From contig JAIXWD010000007.1 in NCBI GenBank assembly GCA_027482225.1, forward strand, positions 62,001-126,000: a DNA stretch of 64,000 nucleotides. Direction: 5' to 3'. The notes beneath the pieces are model-generated. The model saw only the letters and a list, made by a program, of their open reading frames with translations. It was not told the DNA's origin and searched no databases. Origin of the DNA: Bacteroidota bacterium (GTDB lineage: Bacteria > Bacteroidota > Bacteroidia > UKL13-3). Position numbers and translations under genes: made by a program. How positions within the stretch are numbered: position 1 is the stretch's first letter; every line of letters begins with the position of its first letter. Positions 44,701 through 52,733 of this stretch are shown in pieces.

Positions 44701-46046
44701 CTGATTCTTTGTTTTTAAGCTACAAGGGTGCATTAACACAAATGTCTTTTGCAAAAGTTACTCATAAAAATGGAGTAGGCAATGCCGAAATAAATTTAAG
44801 TGTAATTGGTCCATGCGAAAGAATAGGCGACACACTTGAATTGGAATTTATTGTTCAAGACAACCGATGTCCTTTACCCATAAGAGATAGAGGAAAACTG
44901 TTTGTGGTGATTTTGCCAACACTACCAGCAGTTAGTCCTGCATTAAATTGCATAAAGCTTTTAAGTGCAAATCAAGTTGGGTTAACATGGCCATTACCCA
45001 ACGATTTACGAGTAACCAAATTGCTAACGTTAATTAAAAAGGATGCTTCAGGTGTAATTACTCAAGTTGGAAGGTATGGAAATTCATTTAATGAGCAAGT
45101 GCCCCAACAAGTAATCAACCCAACCCAACAAACAACTTGTTTTGCTTTAGTAGCCCATGATAATTGCGATAATCCAACAGATACTGGTGCTTTTGTTTGC
45201 ATACCATGGACAGACGAACAATACCCAGAACCCATACAACCGCATTTTGTTACTGTTATAGATAATAAACACATAGCAGTTAGCTGGCAAGCAACTAATC
45301 ATGTGCTAAATGAAATTTACAGGTTTGATTTGGTTACCCAACAAAAACAAAAAATGGCGGAAAAAACAACCACGCAAACTGATACAACTTTTATAGACGA
45401 ACAAGTAGATGTGCAGAATTACCGTTATTGTTATTTGATAGAACCCACCAATGCTTGTGGACTAAAACCCAAACAAAATAAACATGCTTGCAGTATATTA
45501 CTTAAAGGTATAAGTAAGCCATTTGAGCATAATTTAGATTGGACTACGTATAATTTTTTTGCTAATGGTACCAATAGCCACGATTTATTTAAGCGAGATT
45601 ATACTGAGCAAATGTTCTCATTGCGTGTATCAAACGAAAACAAAAATGCCAGCAACATAGATGTTGATTTAAACAAGGAAACAGGGTTGTTTTATTATTA
45701 TGTAGTTGCTCCTGAAAATCAACCTAGCAAATACAGCAGCCAATCAAACACGATAGAGTTGGTGCAGGCACCTTTATTGCATGTGCCTAACGCATTTACG
45801 CCTAATGGAGATGGTATAAACGACTTATGGAATGTGGTTCCTGCTTTTGTTAAAGATTATCATTGCCGCGTATACGACCGTTGGGGCAGGCTAGTTTTTG
45901 AAACCAAAGACAATAAAAAGTTACTAAGCGACAGGGACTTAGGTGATGTTATTTTAGCTGAAGATGCTTTTGTTTACGTAATTACCTACACTGGTTTTGA
46001 AGGTACTTTTAAACAAGTTACAGGAAATGTTACCATTTTAAAATAG
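41730..46046 (+). CDS. Large surface protein: DUF7948, SBBP beta-propeller repeats, gliding-associated type B T9SS domain
   Basis: A 1438-residue exported protein. The TTG start at 41730 gives a basic n-region and signal peptide (KYKIKYLLFLMLLAPFFVSAQQ is cut before QQV). Residues 25-235 match DUF7948 (FIENKGQWDSNILYKAD). Several SBBP-type repeats follow (LYATYLGGSG, RYSTYLGGSQND, STYLGGSGYDAAYG, AYATYFGG) and should form a beta-propeller. Fibronectin/Ig-like modules occupy the middle to late region. The C-terminus VPNAFTPNGDGINDLW..VYDRWGRLVFE is the gliding motility-associated CHU_C/type B sorting domain. It is therefore a T9SS cargo displayed on the surface, likely adhesive. No catalytic motif is visible. 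Confidence 0.9.
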   Translation: MKYKIKYLLFLMLLAPFFVSAQQVRFIENKGQWDSNILYKADIPGGDLYITNQGLVYNLVDEHALHEQQHNKVESGIQAHAIFINFVGYNSSFTHHSFNPFVTQYNYYIGNNETKWAAGVKAYQKIVLRNIYPHIDFEIAGENGGVKTAFILRQGAQSANIKLAYRGASQLNLVNGDLNVQHSLGQIKELKPVSFITNGSIQKLVESSYLLSNDTVTYNINLGKGLSYHDSLIIDPSIVFSTFSGSVADNFGFTATHDYLGNAYGGGTVYNINFPVTSGAYQLTYGGGSDFNDGPARDVGILKFSANGTQLLYATYLGGSGNEQPHSMSCDAAGNLYIMGTTKSTNFPYRIGVDNSYNGNYDLFVTCLSVNGNTLRYSTYLGGSQNDGYNNHSTIDKKNQLTYNFGDEYRGDIRLDALGNVYIATVTASNQTQGLPIINATQANFGGAGQDGWVIKLNSQLSTILLSTYLGGSGYDAAYGLRVEGDNFYVTGGTLSSNLPNSSISVYKGGVDGYIARYNQSGGVITHQKTIYVGTLSYDQSYFVYTDKDKNVYVTGQTTGLFPQLGSGYYEVGGKQFIAIYDAQLNTILNQTVFGNGSLYPKLSPSAFMVDECNQIYFSGWGGAVNQSHNENTSPVSGLITTSDAFQKTTDGSDFYLIVFDKKLSRVAYATYFGGNITQEHVDGGTSHFDESGVVYQSVCAGCGGLSDFPTTPGAYSRINNGLRTNNPSLGGCNNAVFKFDIRPNPVPPVMKDTTLFVIATDTLSYTFDITDINSDSIAITAIISDLLNIPPPNQPTIVELKNNAGLVRVNLKWTAPCNKTNDTIVTLFKLRDYACRTSDTSSGKITIIVKPVPEPVINLACAIRSGESDMLLRWDNTWTTNPDSKYISNVTLYRNKSGGSFDSIAQFSKLMLASAYLDKNLAELNSTNYCYKVVTQNLCGLVKGGVRLSCSQLQDSFDASAYTFSRDTIYYVRATDTLVTTLKITDNEFADSLFLSYKGALTQMSFAKVTHKNGVGNAEINLSVIGPCERIGDTLELEFIVQDNRCPLPIRDRGKLFVVILPTLPAVSPALNCIKLLSANQVGLTWPLPNDLRVTKLLTLIKKDASGVITQVGRYGNSFNEQVPQQVINPTQQTTCFALVAHDNCDNPTDTGAFVCIPWTDEQYPEPIQPHFVTVIDNKHIAVSWQATNHVLNEIYRFDLVTQQKQKMAEKTTTQTDTTFIDEQVDVQNYRYCYLIEPTNACGLKPKQNKHACSILLKGISKPFEHNLDWTTYNFFANGTNSHDLFKRDYTEQMFSLRVSNENKNASNIDVDLNKETGLFYYYVVAPENQPSKYSSQSNTIELVQAPLLHVPNAFTPNGDGINDLWNVVPAFVKDYHCRVYDRWGRLVFETKDNKKLLSDRDLGDVILAEDAFVYVITYTGFEGTFKQVTGNVTILK

Positions 46047-46072
46047 CAGTATGCGCAATTGCCGATAAAGTA

Positions 46073-46080
46073 TATTTTTG
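46073..46080 (+). promoter_or_regulatory. Candidate -7 promoter box
   Basis: TATTTTTG fits TAnnTTTG, 39 bases before the ATG at 46120. Confidence 0.4.
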
Positions 46081-46119
46081 CATTTCTTAACAGATAATTT
46101 ACACGTTTCAACATTTACT

Positions 46120-46719
46120 ATGGCATTATACAAATTCAAACTAACGTTCGAGGAATATGAAGACATTTCCCGTGTTATTGAAATTAAGTCATCGCAAACC
46201 TTTTTCGAATTCCATAAGGCAATTCTTGATTCAGTAGGTTTCGATCAAAAGCAAATGGCTTCTTTTTACATGAGTAATGATACATGGAAAAAAGAGCAAG
46301 AAATCACCTTGGAAGACATGAGCGATGACAAAGATGAGAATAGCATTCCTATTCCTACTATGAAAGATTCGCGATTAAGCATGTTTGTTAACGATCCGCA
46401 CCAAAAAATTGTATACGTTTACGATTTTTTAGAAATGTGGACTATGCACCTTGAATTGGTGGCCATCGAGATGAAAGAAAAAGCAGGAATTAAATATCCG
46501 CTTTGTAGCAAATCAGTTGGGTTAGCACCTAAACAATACGATAAAGTGCAACGTTTTGGTTTAGTTGATGAGAACGAGTTTGATGAAATTACAAAAAACT
46601 ATTTAGATAAATCTGACGAGATTCCTGGTGAGATTAGTGATGATGAAGCAGACGAATTTGGTTTGTATGATGACGGAGAATCGAGTGAAGAAGGTGGCGG
46701 ACTAGATGAAAGATTCTAA
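46120..46719 (+). CDS. PRiA4b ORF-3-like protein
   Basis: About 199 residues from the ATG at 46120 (MALYKFKLTFEEYEDISRV). The N-terminal 120 residues resemble the plasmid pRiA4b ORF-3 fold: a beta strand, SQTFFEFHKAILDSVGFD, FYMSNDTWKKEQEITLEDM, and later VYVYDFLEMWTMHLELV. The C-terminus is highly acidic (ISDDEADEFGLYDDGESSEE). It is soluble with no signal peptide. The family's role is unknown; some members sit in mobile elements. An upstream ATG at 46078 overlaps the promoter box and is less likely. A strong terminator hairpin follows. Confidence 0.72.
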   Translation: MALYKFKLTFEEYEDISRVIEIKSSQTFFEFHKAILDSVGFDQKQMASFYMSNDTWKKEQEITLEDMSDDKDENSIPIPTMKDSRLSMFVNDPHQKIVYVYDFLEMWTMHLELVAIEMKEKAGIKYPLCSKSVGLAPKQYDKVQRFGLVDENEFDEITKNYLDKSDEIPGEISDDEADEFGLYDDGESSEEGGGLDERF

Positions 46720-46722
46720 TAT

Positions 46723-46764
46723 TATAAAGTGAGCTAAGTGTTTACTTAACTCACTTTATATTTT
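46723..46764 (+). terminator. Terminator after the PRiA4b-like gene
   Basis: TATAAAGTGAG (46723-46733) pairs perfectly with CTCACTTTATA (46750-46760); an inner TAAGT/ACTTA extends the stem, and TTTTA follows. Confidence 0.8.
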
Positions 46765-46852
46765 ATAATAAATCGGCCCTTGCTTACTGATAGCTTGTTA
46801 TTAATCGCATTGCGACAAATCTGTTTTTAAGCATACAATAAACCTTTTGTAC

Positions 46853-47350
46853 ATGAAAACTTTGATATTGATGCGCCACGCAAAGGCTGTTCATGCCGAT
46901 GGTTTACTTTCTGATTTTGAAAGAAACTTAAACGACCGAGGCAAGGAGGATGCTGCCCAAATGGGTAAACGTTTGCTTAATAAAAAAGTTAATCCTGATT
47001 TGATTATTTGCAGTGCGGCTAAACGAACCGCTAAAACCGCCAAAATTGTTGCCGATCAATTGGGTTACCACGAACATAATATCAACAAGGAATTTGATTT
47101 GTATAACTGTACAGTTGATGAAGCGTTAAATATAATAAGGCACATGAATGATGATTGTAAGACCCTACTTTTAGTTGGCCACAATCCTGCTGTAACTAGT
47201 TTAGCAGGTTATTTAACCAACACACTGATAGAAAGTTTACCAACATCGGGGCAAGTAAGTATTGGCTTTAAAGGTATATCTTGGAAACAAGTTGCACGAA
47301 ACATGGGAGAGTTAAATTGGGTTGATTTACCAAAATTACCATTGCATTGA
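46853..47350 (+). CDS. SixA-type histidine phosphatase
   Basis: About 165 residues. The catalytic motif is LILMRHAKA (His of the RHG/RHA motif), followed by DFERNLNDRGKEDA, ICSAAKRTAKTA and the second His in LLVGHNPAV. These fit the SixA/phosphohistidine phosphatase branch of the histidine phosphatase family. The ATG at 46853 is used; a TTG two codons upstream is the alternative. Its stop overlaps the SDR start by 4 bases, so the pair is translationally coupled. Substrate is not known. Confidence 0.87.
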   Translation: MKTLILMRHAKAVHADGLLSDFERNLNDRGKEDAAQMGKRLLNKKVNPDLIICSAAKRTAKTAKIVADQLGYHEHNINKEFDLYNCTVDEALNIIRHMNDDCKTLLLVGHNPAVTSLAGYLTNTLIESLPTSGQVSIGFKGISWKQVARNMGELNWVDLPKLPLH

Positions 47351-48153
47351 AAAATAAAACAGTAATCATAACCGGAGCATCATCTGGAATTGGAGAAGCT
47401 ACTTCATACGCTTTTGCCATGCAAGGTGCAAATGTAGTTTTGGCTGCACGCAAACTTGATAAATTAAACGAGGTAAAACAGCATTGCGAAAAATTTGGCG
47501 TGCAAGTTTTAGTTGTAAAATGTGATGTTAGTATTGAACAAGATTGCATCAACTTAGTTGATCAAACAATAAGAACTTTTGGAGGTGTAGATGTGCTGGT
47601 AAATAATGCAGGCATCAGTATGCGCGCCATTTTTGCGGATTGCGACATCAAAGTTTTAAAGCAATTAATGGATATAAATTTTTGGGGTGCGGTGTATTGT
47701 ACCAAACATGCCTTGCCTTATTTAATGGATAAAAAAGGTACTGTTGTTGCAGTTTCATCTGTTGCTGGTTTAGTTGGTTTACCTGCTCGCACCGGTTACT
47801 CAGCATCTAAATTTGCATTGGAAGGTTTTATGCAAAGCTTGCGAATTGAAACGTTAAAAAGTGGATTGCATGTTGGTATGATTTATCCAGGTTATACAGC
47901 ATCAAACATACGTAATGTGGCTTTAAATAATACTGGAGCAACACAACAAGAATCTCCATTAGATGAAAGTAAATTGATGCAACCCGAAACCGTAGCAGAT
48001 GCTATTGTTTACATGGTTAAAAAACGTAAACGACAACAAATTTTAACAGGTATAGGTAAAGTTTCAAAATGGTTAAACATCTTGTTACCTTCGCAAAGCG
48101 ATAAAGCCGTATATAATTTTGTGGCTAAAGAAAAGGATAGTCCTTTTAAATAA
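47347..48153 (+). CDS. Short-chain dehydrogenase/reductase
   Basis: A 268-residue classical SDR using NAD(P). Motifs are VIITGASSGIGEA at the start, NNAGIS, SSVAGLVGLPARTGYSASK with the catalytic Ser, Tyr and Lys, and MIYPGYTASN. The TTG at 47347 must be the start, since no other start lies before the cofactor motif. It overlaps the phosphatase gene by 4 bases and is followed by argS about 20 bases later. Resembles the DHRS7B-like group; substrate unknown. Confidence 0.9.
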   Translation: MKNKTVIITGASSGIGEATSYAFAMQGANVVLAARKLDKLNEVKQHCEKFGVQVLVVKCDVSIEQDCINLVDQTIRTFGGVDVLVNNAGISMRAIFADCDIKVLKQLMDINFWGAVYCTKHALPYLMDKKGTVVAVSSVAGLVGLPARTGYSASKFALEGFMQSLRIETLKSGLHVGMIYPGYTASNIRNVALNNTGATQQESPLDESKLMQPETVADAIVYMVKKRKRQQILTGIGKVSKWLNILLPSQSDKAVYNFVAKEKDSPFK

Positions 48154-48172
48154 TCTTAGAACAAACATTTAC

Positions 48173-49957
48173 ATGATAGCAGATATATTAAAACATCAAA
48201 TAGCCCAAGCATTACATAATTTGTATATGGTTGGGGTTAGTGATGATCAATTAGACATAGAACAAACCAAACCTGATTTTGAAGGTGACTTTACTTTTGT
48301 GGTTTTTCCTTATTTAAAACAAAGTAAAAAAGGCCCTGAACAAACAGCCCAAGAGATTGGTGCTTATTTATTAGAGCAGGTTGAAGAGGTTGCATCATAT
48401 AATGTAATAAAAGGATTTTTAAATATAGTGGTGGCTCAAAATTATTGGGTTAACTTCTTAACCAAAAACTATAATACCACCAATTTTGGTTTTGCAACTC
48501 ATGCTACCAATCAAAAAATATTGGTAGAGTACTCATCACCCAATACCAATAAACCCTTACACTTAGGCCACATACGCAATAACCTTTTAGGATATGCAGT
48601 ATCGCAAATATTAAAAGCAAATGCACACCAAGTGCATACATGCAATTTAGTAAACGATAGAGGCATACACATTTGCAAAAGCATGTTAGCTTGGATGCAA
48701 TATGGCAATGGCGAAACACCTGCTAGCAGCGGTTTGAAAGGCGATCACTTGGTTGGTAAATACTATGTGTTGTTTGATAAACATTACAAAGCCGAGCAAC
48801 AAGAATTAATGAATAACGGCTTAACCCATGAGCAAGCAGAAAAACAAGCACCTAGCATATTAGCTGCACAAGAGTTATTGCGCAAGTGGGAAGCCAATGA
48901 CGAAGAAACCGTTAACATTTGGAAAATGATGAATGGTTGGGTGTATGAAGGCTTTCATGTTTCATACAGAACTTTGGGAATTAGCTTTGATAAATTTTAC
49001 TACGAAAGCAACACTTATTTATTGGGTAAAGAAATTGTAGAAGAAGGCATACAAAAAGGTGTGTTTTATAAAAAAGATGATGGCAGCGTTTGGATTGATT
49101 TAACAGAAGAAGGACTTGACCATAAATTGGTATTACGTGCTGATGGAACGAGTGTATACATAACACAAGACATGGGTACTGCTGATTTAAAATACACTGA
49201 TTTTGGTTGTAAACAATCAATATACGTTGTAGGCAACGAGCAAGATTACCACTTTAAAGTATTACAGCTTATTTTAAAAAAATTAGGTCGTCCTTATGCC
49301 GATGGTATTTACCACCTAAGCTATGGCATGGTGGAGTTGCCAGAAGGAAAAATGAAAAGCCGCGAAGGAACAGTAGTTGATGCTGATGATTTAATGGCTG
49401 CGATGATTGAACAAGCCGAAGAAACAACAAAAGAATTGGGTAAAACGGATGGCTTATCTCAAGAGGAGTTGATAGAACTATACAACATGGTTGGTTTAGG
49501 TGCCTTAAAGTACTTTATTTTAAAGGTTGATCCTAAAAAGAAAATGTTGTTTAATCCTAAAGAGTCAATAGATTTTCAGGGTAATACTGGTCCATTTATA
49601 CAATACACTCATGCACGTATAAAAAGTGTGCTGCGTAATGCAAAAGCCGCTGACTTAATTATGCAGTTTGATGAATCAGAAATTACCTTGAGCAAAGTTG
49701 AAAAGGAGTTGTTGGTTATTAATTACAAATACCCAGAAGTATTGGCTGAGGCTGGTAAAACTTTTAGTCCTGGTGTTTTATGTAATTATGTTTATGAGTT
49801 GGCTAAAGTATACAGTCATTTTTACCACGAACATTCTGTACTTAAAGAAACCAATGTAAACCAACAAGCGTTGCGATTACAATTGTGTACACTAACTGCA
49901 GATATTATTCGTTCATCATTCCAACTATTGGGTATACAAGTGCCAGAGCGCATGTAA
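48173..49957 (+). CDS. argS: Arginine-tRNA ligase
   Basis: About 594 residues, class Ia aminoacyl-tRNA synthetase. The N-terminal additional domain (1-110) precedes the catalytic core. The HIGH motif is SSPNTNKPLHLGHIRNN. ADGTSVYITQDMGTAD and YVVGNEQDYHF follow, and the KMSKS counterpart is GKMKSREGT. The C-terminal helical anticodon domain has GPFIQYTHARIKS and the terminal LLGIQVPERM. The ATG at 48173 is chosen over 48119, which would overlap the SDR end without any family match. Confidence 0.97.
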   Translation: MIADILKHQIAQALHNLYMVGVSDDQLDIEQTKPDFEGDFTFVVFPYLKQSKKGPEQTAQEIGAYLLEQVEEVASYNVIKGFLNIVVAQNYWVNFLTKNYNTTNFGFATHATNQKILVEYSSPNTNKPLHLGHIRNNLLGYAVSQILKANAHQVHTCNLVNDRGIHICKSMLAWMQYGNGETPASSGLKGDHLVGKYYVLFDKHYKAEQQELMNNGLTHEQAEKQAPSILAAQELLRKWEANDEETVNIWKMMNGWVYEGFHVSYRTLGISFDKFYYESNTYLLGKEIVEEGIQKGVFYKKDDGSVWIDLTEEGLDHKLVLRADGTSVYITQDMGTADLKYTDFGCKQSIYVVGNEQDYHFKVLQLILKKLGRPYADGIYHLSYGMVELPEGKMKSREGTVVDADDLMAAMIEQAEETTKELGKTDGLSQEELIELYNMVGLGALKYFILKVDPKKKMLFNPKESIDFQGNTGPFIQYTHARIKSVLRNAKAADLIMQFDESEITLSKVEKELLVINYKYPEVLAEAGKTFSPGVLCNYVYELAKVYSHFYHEHSVLKETNVNQQALRLQLCTLTADIIRSSFQLLGIQVPERM

Positions 49958-49968
49958 TTTTAAAACTT

Positions 49969-51333
49969 TTGGATGTATTAAAGGTAATATCTGTTGCATC
50001 GGTATTGGTTTTGTTTGGGTTAATTACTGCTTGTAACCCCCAAACAAAACTATTTAAACAAGCACGTATACAAAGCAGCAACGGCATGTACGAAGATGCC
50101 GCAAACCTTTATTACAACATTTTACTTACCGATAGTAAAAATAAGTTAGCCCGTGCCGAGCTAAAATATATTGCGCAAAAAGTAATTACTGATAAATTTG
50201 CTAAGTTCAGTAAACTGGTAATTGAAGATAGGATAGATGAAGCCCTAAGAACTTATAAGTACGCCAAAGAATATACCCAAAACGCTGCCAAAGTAGGTGT
50301 GGTACTCGAGTGGCCAAGTGAATACGATGAGGTATACAATGACATCAAAAACGAATACACCCAACAACAATATGATATAGCAGTTGGACTCATTCAAAAC
50401 CGTAAATACGAGGCAGCAGAAAAGGTATTTGGTAGAATTGCCTCATTTGATAGTAATTACAAAGATGTATCGGTGCTACGTTTAAATACAGTTTTAGAAC
50501 CCCTTTACACAAAGGCGATACAGCAATACAACAACAAACAATTTAAAGATGCGTATTATGCATTTAATAAAATTGTACAAATAGACGATCAATATAAAGA
50601 TGCACAAAAAATGCGTGCAATGTCTATTCAACAAGCTACTTCAATTGTTGGGGTATTGCCTTTACAAATTAATACTAAAGTAAATTTTAATATAGCAAAT
50701 ATGTCTGATGCTTTAGCCGATTTAATTGGCCAGCAACAAGGCAGCTATGTTAAAATAGCCAATGTACAAGTACTGCACCGCGATTTGGAAAGTAGGGGGT
50801 TTAATAGTGTTAAAAATACAGAACAAGCCATAGAAGCTGGAAAGAGTTTAAACTTAGGATATGTTATACTAATTCAGTTAGATACGTTTGATTATGTTAA
50901 ACAACCTAAACAGACGGTTTTGCGTGAAGGATATGAAGCTTTTACCGAAAGCATTTTGAATCCTTACACCAAAACTTACTCAAGCATTAGTAAATTTAAA
51001 AAAGCCACTTACTCCGATAATACTGAAGGACAGCATGTGCACATGGCTTTTAAAGTATCATTAATTCAAGTAAGTACGGGTGATGTGTTGGTAAACGAAA
51101 TGATAACAGTGCTTAAAAAAGACGAATTACATGCTGCGAAATTTAGCGGGAATTCTAATAATCTATATCCTAATTTACCCGAAGGAAATTACCTGCCGCA
51201 AGTTAGCCGCGAATGGCGCGATATGTTTTTTAACCCGCGTAAAAACTTGTTGCCTGTTACCGATTTATTAAACCAAGCTTTTAATGAAGCATCATTAAAA
51301 ATGGCTACTCTTATTCAACCCAAACTGCGGTAA
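49969..51333 (+). CDS. TPR-containing lipoprotein of unknown function
   Basis: About 454 residues from the TTG at 49969. A hydrophobic N-terminal segment ends in a lipobox (LFGLITAC), so it should be a lipidated envelope protein. Residues about 25-220 form TPR-like helical repeats (SSNGMYEDAANLYYNIL, NRKYEAAEKVFGRI, NKQFKDAYYAFNKIVQID). The C-terminal half has an alpha/beta region (VGVLPLQINTKVNFNIANMS, LNLGYVILIQLDTFD) that loosely recalls CsgG-type proteins. It begins 11 bases past argS. I do not recognise a named family. Confidence 0.75.
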   Translation: MDVLKVISVASVLVLFGLITACNPQTKLFKQARIQSSNGMYEDAANLYYNILLTDSKNKLARAELKYIAQKVITDKFAKFSKLVIEDRIDEALRTYKYAKEYTQNAAKVGVVLEWPSEYDEVYNDIKNEYTQQQYDIAVGLIQNRKYEAAEKVFGRIASFDSNYKDVSVLRLNTVLEPLYTKAIQQYNNKQFKDAYYAFNKIVQIDDQYKDAQKMRAMSIQQATSIVGVLPLQINTKVNFNIANMSDALADLIGQQQGSYVKIANVQVLHRDLESRGFNSVKNTEQAIEAGKSLNLGYVILIQLDTFDYVKQPKQTVLREGYEAFTESILNPYTKTYSSISKFKKATYSDNTEGQHVHMAFKVSLIQVSTGDVLVNEMITVLKKDELHAAKFSGNSNNLYPNLPEGNYLPQVSREWRDMFFNPRKNLLPVTDLLNQAFNEASLKMATLIQPKLR

Positions 51334-51446
51334 TAACAGAGGTAGATTTGGTAACGTTTTTAACTTGATAATTTAAAAAGTTAATGTTAGTCTTTTACCT
51401 TTATAAAATAATGGCTGAACCTTTTAAATAAATACCCTGCTATAAA

Positions 51447-52547
51447 TTAACCAGCCAACGATACACCAATAAGTTTGCCAATACCAAAAGTAATAGCAGC
51501 AGCTATTAATCCAAACAACACTTGTCTAAATCCCGAAAACCAAATGCTTTTTCCAGTAAAGAGTGTAATGGCCGATCCAATTAAAAACAAACCACCTGCA
51601 CTTAATATTGCACTTAAACCAATAGCAGTGTATCCTTCAAACATAAAAAACGGAATAACAGGAATAATTGCACCTGCAGCAAAAAGCACAAAAGATGTAA
51701 CTGCTGCTTCCATAGCCGAACCTTTCAAATCATCAGCATTAATACCCAATTCTTCTTTTACTAAAATTTCGTGGGCTTTGTCTTTGTCTTGAATAATATC
51801 TTTTGCCATTTGTTTCGCTTGTGCCTCAGGTATTCCTTTCGAATAATAAATCAGCGCCAATTCTTTTTCTTCTCCTTCTGGGTTGGTTTCTAATTCATCC
51901 ATTTCTAATTGCATTTGGTTTTCCGATAATTCTTGGGAGCTTTTAACAGAAATCCACTCACCTAAAGCCATAGATAAGGCACCTGCCAATAAACCTGCAA
52001 TACCAGTAAGTAGCACTTCTTTTTGTCCGCTAGTGGCACCTGCAATACCCATTACCAAACTAAAGTTGGATACCAATCCGTCATTTCCACCCAGAACAGC
52101 TGCGCGTAAAGCGTTACCGCCAACAGATCGGTGGCGTTTCTCAAATCGTGCCAGGGTTGATGCTGTAATGGTTTGTGTATTGCTTAATATATTTTTTAAA
52201 ATGGTAACATGCGCAGTATCAGAAAGTGAAATAGGGGAATTTGTTTTTTTACGCGCATTTAAAACCGATGAAGAAATACTTTTTTCTGAATCTAACAATA
52301 CCCCCAATATGTAATCGTAACCCAACACGCTCCCAATTAATTTTAAAATTTTTGCTCTTCTAGAAGGACCAGGTAAAAGAGAAGCATCCATTTCGTTTTT
52401 TTGTAAAAAGGCTAATGCGTGTCCCTTTTCAATCTCACTCATTTGGTTAAAAATGTTGGCTACGTTTTCATCTTCTTCGTGCTCAGCAAGAAGAGCGTAT
52501 AAGTATCCTGCATCAACTTCGGTTTGAATATTTTTTAAATTAATCAT
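51447..52547 (-). CDS. Ferritin-like/VIT1-CCC1 family iron or manganese transporter
   Basis: A 366-residue membrane protein. Residues 1-135 form a ferritin-like four-helix region with metal-ligand candidates (LYALLAEHEEDENVANIF, MSEIEKGHA). From about 145 comes the VIT1/CCC1 domain: ALRAAVLGGNDGLVSNFSLVMGIAGA, ALSMALGEWISVKSSQEL, then a cytoplasmic helical insert (MDELETNPEGEEKEL) and three C-terminal helices. This matches the erythrin-VIT (MbfA-like) group that exports iron or manganese. No start ambiguity was noted. Confidence 0.88.
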   Translation of the reverse strand: MINLKNIQTEVDAGYLYALLAEHEEDENVANIFNQMSEIEKGHALAFLQKNEMDASLLPGPSRRAKILKLIGSVLGYDYILGVLLDSEKSISSSVLNARKKTNSPISLSDTAHVTILKNILSNTQTITASTLARFEKRHRSVGGNALRAAVLGGNDGLVSNFSLVMGIAGATSGQKEVLLTGIAGLLAGALSMALGEWISVKSSQELSENQMQLEMDELETNPEGEEKELALIYYSKGIPEAQAKQMAKDIIQDKDKAHEILVKEELGINADDLKGSAMEAAVTSFVLFAAGAIIPVIPFFMFEGYTAIGLSAILSAGGLFLIGSAITLFTGKSIWFSGFRQVLFGLIAAAITFGIGKLIGVSLAG

Positions 52548-52733
52548 GTTGTTTTGGTTTTACTTTCAAACCTAAACAGAAAATAGTTTTAAACCTAAAA
52601 AAGTAAACCAAGCTATTTTACATATTTGGCGTGGAATTTTAACTGGATTTCAAACCCAAAGAAAAAATTGTTTTTTTAAATGGAAGCAGGCTAATTACCT
52701 TAGCATATCAAAAAAATTTTAACAACAACATAC

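Noticed and set aside
51883-52314. 143-codon plus-strand frame
   Set aside because: Antisense to the ferritin-like/VIT1 gene; no family features.
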